Program-made: the position numbers and the translations under genes
Assembly (NCBI RefSeq): GCF_014529535.1
Contig: NC_050737.1
Span: 4,278,585-4,342,584 of the forward strand
DNA length: 64,000 bases
Direction of reading: 5' to 3'
Origin: Bradysia coprophila
Taxonomy: Eukaryota; Arthropoda; Insecta; Diptera; Sciaridae
In this document: in pieces, positions 54,007-64,000 of the stretch
Position numbering within the stretch: the stretch's first letter is position 1
Layout: each line of letters starts with the position of its first letter
The notes under the pieces: model-generated
The model's database searches: none
What the model was told of the DNA's origin: nothing
Seen by the model: the letters and a program-made list of their open reading frames with translations, nothing else

Positions 54007-55533
54007 CTGTAATGAGTATTAGCTGAATGCTCACTGTCTAGATCTCTTACTAAAATTTTCTTTTTTCTTTCGTATTGTGCATATAATACACGCTCCACTT
54101 CGAATTTTCTACAAACAAACTGAGCGTAAAAATGTAAACATGGCCTCACATGCAAAATGTCATTTTTGTATTATGAATTTGTAAACAAAAAATATGAACT
54201 TTCAGCAGCTATAAGAATTCTATAGAAGAAATCGCAGAACACGAAAACCGAAATTAAAATGCATTGAGACCAAAACATCGCCCCACATCGCCACAGAGTA
54301 AATCGGAGACGGACAACTAACATTTTAATTTAAAAAAAAAAACTTCCGAATTAAAATCTGTGTACGGTTGACTCTGACAAAAAATTGCTTTGGACACAAA
54401 CTTTATCTGATAGTAAATTCCACGACAAATCAAGTGAGAAAACATTTGTCAACACCGAAAATGTAATTATACCCGCGAAATGATTGAATTCCATTTCCAT
54501 GCTCAAGGATCCGAATGAATATCAAAATTTACCTCTAAATCACCAATAAAATGGCGATAAATTCCTTTTTTTGCGACGAATACAAATATTCAATTTGTTC
54601 TCAATTTATTTCGCTGAATAAATCACCGAACCTATGATCGTAACCACAGACACAATCGCACAAGTAGCATTCATTTCATTCCTTTAGAGATTCTTTGTGC
54701 TATTTGTAAATAGATTTTATAGATTACGAACAGAAACCAAATAGGAATTATTGTTTTAAACGAACATTTACATTAAAAAAGCGTACAATTTCATATTTGA
54801 AAAACGAGAACTACGGCTAAATGTCATTAAACCATTGACGTTTCGTTAAGAATACAGATCTCCGTGTTTCACCACGACGTCACTGTAATCGCATCGAAGA
54901 TTTTTTTGCACATCCGCCAACTTCAGCACTGAAACTTTGACGGTAAATTCAAAACGAATAGAAATCTAACACGCCATTGAATCATTTGAATGCAATTAAT
55001 GATTTTCATTCGTTTCCTACATGCAAACACGTACTCGAGATATAGGTTATGTATTTCATTCTCACAATAACAGATAGTGGGCGTAATTATAACACGTCTT
55101 TATCGACTATCGATTACTGTGTTATGCTTATAATAAACTGTAATTTTATATGGAGAATTTATCGACAGTACTAATAATTTACTGAACATTCTTCAACTAA
55201 ATGCATAGAGAGATTCTAACTAATTTATGCTGTAGTGAAACTAGACGTTTAAAGTATTTAGATGACTTAAACAATATATTTGTAGATAATCAGCACGGTC
55301 GGTATAAATTTCATACAAAAACTGCAGTTTATCATAAGCATAACTATAGCCATTTGTTGGGTCACTGAATGAAAGTGTTGCGACGATTAAAAAAAAATTG
55401 AATATTTCTTTCGATCACCCAGTTCTAGTTTATTAAGAAATGTGAGAAAGGTTCATTTAATTTTCATCTGCACCAGATGCAATTAATATAATCAATGATT
55501 ATTAATCATAGCACTGAATCAGTATATATACAC
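54007..55533. other. Upstream of Cramped; no gene seen
   Basis: AT-rich sequence with no coding frame that I can support. The Cramped promoter lies at its left edge. Confidence 0.5.
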
Positions 55534-56704
55534 TAGGGTGTGTCGATTTCAATTTTTGTTTTTAGTGATTCCGGATTCCGCCCTACCGCGATGCACCCTC
55601 GCACTAGCAATAATAATCAGCGAAAAGTTTTTTTTTATAAGTCAATATAAGCTTGCACCGTCACTTTTTCAAAAATTTTCGAGCTACATGAGATAGCTGG
55701 ATTATGGGTCGAAACCAAAAAAAAACTACAGATGCTTTTGCAAAGTTTTCACTCTGTACGGCATCTAGAGGGTCTACTAGAACATACAAAAATTAAAAAA
55801 AGTTAAAAAAATGTTTTACCGTCATTTTGGTATAGCATCAAGTTTCACCGAGGTGGAATTGTCAAGAATTTTGTAAGTGGAAAAGTCATCTCTTCTGGGT
55901 GAATTTTTTTCAAGCTATTGTTGTGATAGCTCATTTTGTAGGTATTTCAATAGCGCATCCAGCAAACATACAGTTTAGATAGATAAATTTAAATATTTTT
56001 TGGTTTCGCTGTTGGAAGGCCCAAAAATTGGGCATTTCTTCGAGTATGGAGACAATTAACATTTTAAATACAGCAAGTAAATGAAACATTTTGACAGAAA
56101 TTCAAATATTATTCATGAATAACACATTAAAAAGCTGAAAATATTAAGATTTCGTTTTTTAAGAGAAGCCAATTTGTTATGTTTTCGAAAATACCCAAAG
56201 AAATGCCCCATTTTTGGGCCTTCCAACAGTGAAACCAAAAAATATTTAAATTTATCTATCGAAACTGTACGTTTGCTGGACGCGCTATTGAAATACCTAC
56301 AAAATGAGCTATCACAACAATAGCTTGAAAAAAATTCACCCAGAAGAGATGACTTTTCCACTTACAAAATTCCTGAAAATTCCACCTCGGTGAAACTTGG
56401 TGCTATACCAAAATGACGGTAAAACATTTTTTTAACTTTTTTTAATTTTTGTATGTTCTAGTAGACCCTCTAGATGCCGTACAGAGTGAAAACTCTGCAA
56501 AAGCATCTGTAGTTTTTTTTTGGTTTCGACCCATAATCCAGCTATCTCATGTAGCTCGAAAATTTTTGAAAAAGTGACGGTGCAAGCTTATATTGACTTA
56601 TAAAAAAAAACTTTTCGCTGATTATTATTGCTAGTGCGAGGGTGCATCGCGGTAGGGCGGAATCCGGAATCACTAAAAACAAAAATTGAAATCGACACAC
56701 CCTA
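55534..56704. mobile_element. Large hAT-like foldback element, arms of about 500 bp
   Basis: The 1,171-bp unit begins TAGGGTGTGTCGATTTCAAT and ends ATTGAAATCGACACACCCTA. The arms (about 55534-56043 and 56190-56704) are near-perfect inverted copies, for example GGATTCCGCCCTACCGCGAT against ATCGCGGTAGGGCGGAATCC. The flanks ATATACAC (55526-55533) and ATATACAC (56705-56712) are an exact 8-bp duplication. The roughly 145-bp centre is unique. No transposase is encoded. High arm identity implies recent activity or gene conversion. Confidence 0.93.
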
Positions 56705-58108
56705 ATATACACGCCCGGTGTAATATACAATATGATGTCGCCAACTACATGAAACACACAGATACCTATTGTGGTACTACGTTCGCTAGCTTTTTTTAGA
56801 CAATCAATTTTTTGGCGGAATATTTGATTTTTTTTCAATCGAGCAACTTACGATGCGAGATTACGATACTTGTATTCGTATTTACAATTGGTACATTGTG
56901 CTATTAGCCAAATTTTGGGCCAATCGTTATTCGTATAGCAAGATTCTGGAAGAATAAGTTAGGTCATCTACGATGCCAGCTGACACCCAAATTTGCACGA
57001 TTCAGTGGATATTTTCCATGAAAATTTTTAGTACACAGAAAATTATCAGCTTAGTTAGTGGAGGCGCCACATGAAAAATTGGTGCCCTGTTTTGGCGATC
57101 ATTTCAGAGATGTCCTAACTTGTTCTTTCAGAACCTTGCAAGAATGCATCACAATAGATGTTTTCGAGTTTAACTCGTTTTACTGTGGTAGATAATTTTA
57201 GGCTATGTAAAAGTGGTACATGTTGGTAATGTGAAATAATGTACGCTATCTGTCAAAACTAATGTCACAACAACAACAGAAGTAATAGATGCTATGATTA
57301 CACAATGAAACTTCTGTTGTTTCGTAAGAGTTTCAATCACAATATTTCTGTAAACTAAATACGATTCTTACGCGGAGTGTATTTTCTCAAAAAAGTTTTG
57401 TGAAACGGTATGTTAAGTTTAAGAAGTGTTGTTCAACATTATTTCATCTGAATTTTATTGGTGCGACGCCCGAATGAAGTTGTTTTAAATTTTTATTCTC
57501 AGTTTTTGTATATAGGACACTAAAATTGGTGGTTGTACCATGAAATTTATAGTTTTCAATTTGTTAACGACAATTCCGATATCTTCGCTGTTTAAAGTTA
57601 TGTTTACAGTTTAAGCACAAATGTTCATGTAAGGAAGCGAAAACCCGAGAAAATTACTATAAAGCCCCGTTTTAGGCCATGAAACATGATTTTCTTTTAA
57701 ACAACCCCTAAAAGTCACTAGCAATCACATATCGGCAATATAATGAATTCGAAGTAAAGAAAATCTGTTATTATTTCAACATATATATCCGGATTCTGGA
57801 TCCGGTGGAATGAATATGACTTGGTAGATTATTTATTTAAACAAGCGAAAAAAAAGACTGCTCACAAAGGCGCAGTCAGTAAAAAAACGATCTTTTCATC
57901 AACAAATAAATATTACAATAAATAAAAATCATCTACTCTACTTCTCCCTAATGTTCCTAGAATGCATGCCGCATTTCCTCTTTGAATAGCGATTGAAATT
58001 TTCTGTAATAAGTAATCGGTGGAGCGCGGTTAGTTCCTTCAGCTATCATCAGCTCAGCTGATAAGTCTGATAGACAAATGCGTCTGTAGTCTTCAATCAG
58101 TTTCGATT

Positions 58109-58111
<3 letters not shown>

Positions 58112-58163
<52 letters not shown>
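58112..58163. repeat. TA dinucleotide microsatellite
   Basis: About 26 uninterrupted AT units. It lies inside a spurious minus-strand frame of repeating Tyr-Ile. Confidence 0.97.
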
Positions 58164-58165
<2 letters not shown>

Positions 58166-59689
58166 AAGTTTCAAACAAAACTTGGCAATGGAAAGATTGA
58201 TACTTTTCGTTTTTAATCTTTTTTCCTGGTTATGTAAATACAGTTAAAGTCATCCACTCATAAAGAAACACCGCTTATATAAGATTTTTAACGAGAGTTG
58301 CCGTAGCGAAAACCTGACCGTGAGTGGTTTATGGAAATTTACATGTTAAAAAAATTATGCCACCCCCTATCGGTATGTCGATTTTATATGTAATACAAGA
58401 ACTCACGGTCACCATAACGCAAGTCTCAACCATCTGAAAATATTCCATTTAAAAGCGAAAAATTCATTTAAAATTAATTAGTTATTGATTAATTACGGTT
58501 CCAAAGGATCAATCTTTACTATAAAAGTGATATTTGCTCCGTTCTATGAATAGGTTTAAAGCAATAATGTTTTGAAATTGAAAATATTTCAATTCCACCA
58601 ACTCTCGATCAAATACCTTACGTGTTTATTATAAACGCTAAAATAATGAATTGAATAAGAGTACGTCATGCGTGCGGTGCGGTATTGAAAAAACTGAATC
58701 AACACGGAGAAACAATGCGATTGTATGAGTTGAGCAGCTGGTGAAACAGCTGACACAAATTTCAATATTAATTCGGTCGCCTTTACCTGTAACAACATGT
58801 ATCAAAAATGTAATTCTTGTAGAAACTATTCGTTCAAAACAGTTTTCACACACAAATAAGTATCATATTCACGTTCGTCCTCAATCGGAGTAGGGCTCTG
58901 AACTTTGGTGAGGGCACACCACGTTTCACATAAAAAAATTCACCACGCCATCAACTTCAATTTACTTCAATTTTGGTGAATTTGTTTCTGCAATTTCCGA
59001 AGGGTTTTATTCAAAAATGCTAGTGCGTCGTATATATCGAAGTCGTTCTGTTGGCAATTAATAATAGTTATTTACGTACCTGTTGTGGACGATCGATTTT
59101 AGCTACAATCCAAATTACAAATCAACCGCCCGTAAGAGGTACTTATACAACGTTTCATGCATCATGCAAAGGGACGAAAATATGAGAACAATTCAGAATG
59201 TATTCCTAAAAATCTTAAAAATCTTTTTCACGATTTTAAGGATTTTTCGTAAAAGAAGAAAAATAAAAATTCCGAATAATAAGCCCTGCGTCGCATGAAA
59301 ATGTGTTGTAACTGTTGTTTTGTTTTGCGAAATTATTAGTGCATTACCTTCGGCGAGGATAACAAACTTCACACTCGTCAAATTAAAAATCTCCAAAGAA
59401 CTGTATCATTATTAATTAAATCAGTTGACGACAGTTACTATGGCATAAAATATGATTTTTAATTAATCCATCCTTGCTTTTATGTGGATATGTAAAACAA
59501 TTGATATGAAACAGTAATAACTCTGTTTGCTTAAAAAGTTTTAATTAGCAAATTATGGCATTAGCAAATTAATTTGGAGGCATTTGGTTGGGTACAACTA
59601 CCGCGGTATAAATATTAATAAAGGTCAGATCTGATATTATAATTCTTTGCACTCATGAATGTACATTAATCACGGATCTATGCGTGAAA

Positions 59690-59870
59690 GAGCAATGAAT
59701 GTACAGACCAGGTATGGCCTATTCTTCGAAATCTGTCGGTCTATCTTGAACACATTTATTATTCATGTCAAAATAATATGAAAATGAGTGCGTTTGAATC
59801 CGTTTTTAAAATCGTTATGTCTTCAGCGGTGACATTAGACCATACATGGTAGTTTATATTCATTGTGAAA
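59690..59870. repeat. Dispersed repeat shared with 33390-33495 (inverted) and 34058-34170
   Basis: The first part (CAATGAATGTACAGACCAGGTATG, then GATTCT/ATTCTTCGAAATC and TCGGTC.ATCTTGAAC) matches the complement of 33430-33490. The second part (CAAAATAATATG, TTTTTAAAATCG, CAGCGGTGACATTAG, CCATAC) matches 34058-34170 directly. So one unit here corresponds to two separated pieces near 33-34 kb. Confidence 0.75.
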
Positions 59871-61203
59871 CAGCACCTGATAAATTATTTTATAGGGCTA
59901 CATAATTTCATAAATGTGCAACAAGCACTGACAATTGGTTTATTCATGATATATAGTTTTGTAAACAGGCAGGAGAGGGTCATTTTTCAAAAAATCATAG
60001 TAGTGTGAGCAGCTAACCTGTTTATATTCAAACTTTGTGGGGTCTATCTTATTACAGATCTTACAATATCGCTCACTCCCTAAAACATTGCCGTAGTCTA
60101 TAAAATTAAAGGCGCTTTTCAAAACAGCCACTCCTGCCTGTGTCCTTGCTATGTCGTGGTTTATTCAAAAATTGTATTTTATGTGATTTTACACGGTTAG
60201 TTGAATTCCAGAATAAACTATACAATTAATATGAAACATAATAGGCCAGCTGCTCAATAAGGGCGGGCGGCAGGATTCAAATCGATTCTTAACACACTCA
60301 CAAGGTTTGTTCAAATAAAGCCGAATTTCGGTAAAAATCAATTTTTATAATCCTTAAAATATGTCCTATAGCACGGACAAGTAACCAGATATTTGTTTTC
60401 TCCGTAGGCAATTTTTCAGTTATTTTTATCTCAAGCAAATAAAAGAAGTGAAAACGAGACTGTCCTTCAAAAACTTTTAAAAGCTTTTTTACAACGCAGG
60501 CGAGAAAATGGTAATTTCCCCACCTATGATCTGAATGCAGTTTCCAACTTCATCCCTTCATCCCAACAATGGCCGAGTTTTAAAACTATTTTCATTTTAA
60601 TTACCTGAGTATCGATTACGAAGATAAACAATGCCGGACTTATATATCCTTGGAGAGGCTACCAATAATATTTTGAATGAATGCCACAGACAGTAACAGA
60701 ATGTCACAATAAAGTGTATCGACGAATTTTGTTCTGCTTTGGGCTATTCAAGAAAAATTTAGGCGTACCAGCATACTTACATCTTAAATTAAATCACTGC
60801 TAAAGAACTCACATTTTTTCTCGGTTCTCTACTGCTCGAGCGTATTGCAAAAAGACCACTTTATTTAAATGAAGGGCTGAGCCCTAGTCCTAACGAGGGT
60901 AGCGCTAGTTTATATTTTTTCACTCAAATCCGTTTTCAAAATAGAGTTATTAGTAGCAAACATAGGTACCTAGAGTCATTATGAGGCCAAACTCAACGAA
61001 AAATCAACTCACACGGTAGCAAATAACGAATAAAATATAAAAATTTTCATGTTTCAAGCACTTCTTTCGACGCCCCTCAGCATGCAAGACAAGATAAAAA
61101 TTAAAATTCTCGTTTTCGTGTGTTTTTTTTACCTCGGCCTCGCGTCGGATCACACGAAAACTCTAATTTTCATGTTTTTCTCCCTTGTTATGTATAATAT
61201 ATA

Positions 61204-61318
61204 TTATGCACCTGTTGCCAAGATTGGTATTTTGACACTTAGGACATTATTACCCTAGCCGAAGGCGTGGGCCATAATGCCTGCACGTCAAAATAACAGT
61301 CTTGCAATAGGTGCATAT
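61204..61318. repeat. Hairpin with GCCGAAGGC in its loop
   Basis: TTATGCACCTGTTGCCAAG at 61204 returns inverted as CTTGCAATAGGTGCATA ending near 61318. The inner pair TTTTGAC / GTCAAAA also matches. GCCGAAGGC lies at 61258-61266 in the centre. Confidence 0.75.
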
Positions 61319-61458
61319 CATATTTTATCGCATACGCGGTGTGATTCCCCGAAAAAATTATTCACCTAGGATATATAAACAAACATTATACGTCTGTAAA
61401 TTGTCAAAGTGTCATTCGCATATCTTGTTGTCTCGTTTTCGCTTATGCGATAAAAAGA

Positions 61459-61517
61459 ATATGCACGTATGACAAGCCGTCTCGGCAAGCCTTGACCGCT
61501 TTGTCATACGTGCATAA
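61459..61517. repeat. Short perfect hairpin, 17-bp arms
   Basis: ATATGCACGTATGACAA pairs with TTGTCATACGTGCATAA, around a GC-rich loop containing CCGTCTCGGCAAGCC. Confidence 0.85.
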
Positions 61518-61593
61518 TATTTATTATCTGTCGAGAACAGATATATCGTGATAAACAAAAACTCCCTAGAGGGATAAGCTCGAGATTATCGTT

Positions 61594-61890
61594 CTAGACA
61601 GATAAATGACTACTTTTTTCAGACAGTCCTTCCTGCCTCCGAGGACAGGGTAATAATAAGGCATTAGTTTCAAACAGGTCTATCTCGATATCGAAATTAA
61701 TGTCTTTTTTGCACAAAGACAATAAAGGATATTCATCGGCTGTTTTTGATGGTGGTAAATGGTCAGACTTCAACAAATTTTTTACATTCCTGGATGATTC
61801 TTCCAGTTGTAGGATGTAAACATTCCACGACAGTCTTCTTAATTTTAGGAGAGAATAAAAGAACTTCTCCGGCACTATAGACTCAATCAT
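61594..61890 (-). CDS. Hypothetical 98-residue frame
   Basis: A single open frame starts at an ATG (MIESIVPEKFFYSLLKLRR) and ends at a stop, with balanced composition, several Leu/Lys/Glu-rich helices and few rare residues. I recognise no domain. It may be an exon of an unseen gene, a decayed gene, or chance. It starts just right of the 61.2-61.5 kb hairpins. Confidence 0.22.
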   Translation of the reverse strand: MIESIVPEKFFYSLLKLRRLSWNVYILQLEESSRNVKNLLKSDHLPPSKTADEYPLLSLCKKDINFDIEIDLFETNALLLPCPRRQEGLSEKSSHLSV

Positions 61891-64000
61891 AAACGTCTTG
61901 TAAGGACGTTGAACAATGTGGATAGAATAGAATAAAAAAAATCTTTGTCCTCTGAGTACGAAGAAAATGAAATTTTGTTACTTATCTGATTGTTGAATTT
62001 CTCAATTTCACTGAAAATCGCCTAATGATGCATGACTGTTTAACACTTACTGCACTCACAAAAGCATTGCCAACAAAAAAAAACCTTTTCCTTTTTCTGC
62101 CATTCATTCCTTTTGTCTTTTGATTTAACTCGGCATAAAGTTCATTCACAATCAACAATCTATTTCAGAAATACATTCAACTCTTGCCAGAGTCACAAAC
62201 AATTGAATATATCAAGAAGAATACGGCAAAGAAATAAGCACCAATATGCGATCATTGCACTTCACACTTATCCATTGTCACCATGTCTTCGCGCAACAAT
62301 TTTTTTTTAAAGAAAATATTTATTTTTTATTGTCTTCGAGTTTGCACATTTGGCTATTGTATTTTGGTTCTTGTTAATTGTGTAAACATAACCGATAAAA
62401 CAATTCCATCCTGAATTTTCATAGAATCATTTCCCAAAAATTCCATTCATGCGCATTACACCAAATAATTCAAAAAAGCAGTCTAACCGAAAGTTGATAG
62501 AACGCTTCATCCAATGTCATTAACAATTTGTTCCTCTTGTGAATTCTTCCACAAATTTGCGAAATTCAGTTATCTTTGGCGCGTGGTCAAGTAAACGTCG
62601 TGTGCGTTGTAATACATAACAAACTAGAAAATTATCTTTTTTGATATTTTCGGTTAATATTTTCATTTGAAAAAAATCGGAGTTTGAATAAATATTTTTT
62701 TTGATAACAAAGTACCTGTTAACAGTTGTAAAGCAGATTACTACTACATAATCGGTCAACTCAAAGAGAAAACATTCAATTAATTTTTTTTTGTAGAAAA
62801 AACAATTGATTTGCATTAGGAGTTCTTCAATTAAAACATAAGAACATTGTTTATAGGTTTTCCACAAGGCTTATTATAATAATATATAGACCGGACCGGG
62901 TGGATTTTAACGGTTTTCTTTTTCGTTTCGTGTTATATTATTTATTTATTTATTTGATTTTATGTTAGTGATGATGAATATTTAATTGCGTTCCGATGTG
63001 CGATTGTTTATTACACAATTAAATAAATTATCTAATTATAAAATGTGTTGAAACACAGAGACTGGTGTATGGTTTACTTCTTGAAATTATTATTGTTCTG
63101 TTTGTGTATCTGGTCAAAAATTTGCGATAATGATTCGTTTTGAAATAATCATTTGTTTCGTATGAATTAGCAACTACAGTTCGGTGTTTGTTTGTTTATT
63201 AGAGACATATTATTATTGTAACCGGGTGTGCGACATTCATTCCAACAAATTGAGACGGTCTACGAGTCGTTATGGTCGTAATATATTAACGAAACGGCGG
63301 AAAGAACACGTAAGTTTATAAAAAAAATATAATATTTTTTCAAGTGCATTGATTGTATGTATAATAATACCCCCGCCCCACTCCTGGTATTGCTGTGTTC
63401 AAGTTTTCACATGTGTTCTATTTCGCCATAAATCTACATAATGAAAATTTAAAAATTTTCTTTCACTTCGGAAATTGTTAAATATTTCTAGTTTACGTAA
63501 ACAATTCGATTTCTTTTTCAGATGTTTAATTTTCCGTTTTGCTATTAAGCCATAAGCATATATTCATTAGTAGTTATTGAATATGATCATAAAATCGATT
63601 ATGATAAATAATTCGATTATTTCTGGTTTTTAATTTTTTTTCTCTTCTATTTCTTGCAATGTATACAAAAAAAATGAACACATACACAACACACACTCTT
63701 CGTACCAAAATTCATTTTTTTTACCGAGAATTATACCCACTTTCAAAGGAAATCACTTCCATTGCAAGTGAATGCAAATTAGGAAACTACAAATATGAGA
63801 ACGGCGCATTGCAGCAGTTGTAATTGGTCAATATTTTTAATTAGACATGGGCGATAATTCCACTCATCGACCAATTACACACTTGTAAAAGTTTGCTAAA
63901 TGTGAACAATACCAAAAATTGATTTAATCAGCAATGAAAACTTCGTCGGCGGGGTGGATAAAGATCCAATCCATCTGTTGTTCAAATTTCATTATCAGAA

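Larger units (their letters stand above)
56705..64000. other. Gene-poor right end of window
   Basis: No confident gene over 7.3 kb. It includes a right-end fragment of the GTTCTGAAAGAACAGG family (about 57100-57138), a TA microsatellite, a copy of the 34058 repeat, hairpins near 61.2-61.5 kb, and a few open frames with weak protein-like character. Minus-strand frames at 59940-60131 (with CKIC and CSHYY) and 62520-62867 end in protein-like stretches but show no domain or splice context I can defend. Confidence 0.5.

Noticed and set aside
57957-58178. Frame with repeated Tyr-Ile
   Set aside because: Produced by the TA microsatellite at 58112-58163.
60240-60300. Sequence resembling a tRNA T-arm (GGATTCAAATCG)
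   Set aside because: No matching acceptor, D or anticodon stems around it.

Overview
This is an AT-rich animal genomic window with spliced genes, long introns and many foldback repeats. Gene content points to an insect: RacGAP50C/tumbleweed-type RacGAP1, Cramped, an AA15 lytic polysaccharide monooxygenase, 1-Cys peroxiredoxin, NAGLU and syntaxin. A lower dipteran is my best guess, with low confidence. No bacterial operons, tRNA or rRNA genes or CRISPR arrays were seen. Exon structures below were built by hand from GT..AG signals, reading phase and remembered family alignments; no search was run.

Layout, left to right. 1-732 (-): first 244 codons of a leucine-rich-repeat protein that runs off the window. 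836-4088 (-): 5' three exons of RPP40 (RNase P/MRP subunit). 5842-7284 (-): small ankyrin-repeat protein. 7285-10188: repeats, including a 500-bp inverted repeat and a 212-bp tandem duplication. 10189-15652 (+): alpha-N-acetylglucosaminidase (NAGLU, GH89), whose first intron carries a 1.58-kb terminal-inverted-repeat element. 16747-17673 (+): secreted AA15 copper LPMO. 18139-18455 (-): secreted Kunitz inhibitor. 20567-21475 (+): peroxiredoxin-6. 21613-25554 (-): DPY19 C-mannosyltransferase. 27266-27663 (+): bublin-like/UPF0184 coiled-coil protein. 27876-32239 (-): METTL1 tRNA m7G methyltransferase. 34946-38047 (+): RacGAP1. 38291-43499 (-): a syntaxin. 47259-54006 (-): Cramped chromatin protein. 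54007-64000: no confident gene; it holds a 1.17-kb foldback element with a perfect 8-bp target duplication, a TA microsatellite and dispersed repeats.

Most of these are unrelated housekeeping genes. LPMO and Kunitz inhibitor are both secreted and convergent. Four convergent pairs (LPMO/Kunitz, PRDX6/DPY19, bublin/METTL1, RacGAP1/syntaxin) have short gaps, and 3' UTR overlap is likely in some.

Most notable points: NAGLU has Lys at the position of the catalytic acid/base Glu while keeping the nucleophile; RPP40 breaks off next to an LRR exon with an incompatible phase; DPY19 has a charged insertion of about 170 residues; at least three dispersed short repeat families recur; and two elements are flanked by exact 8-bp duplications.
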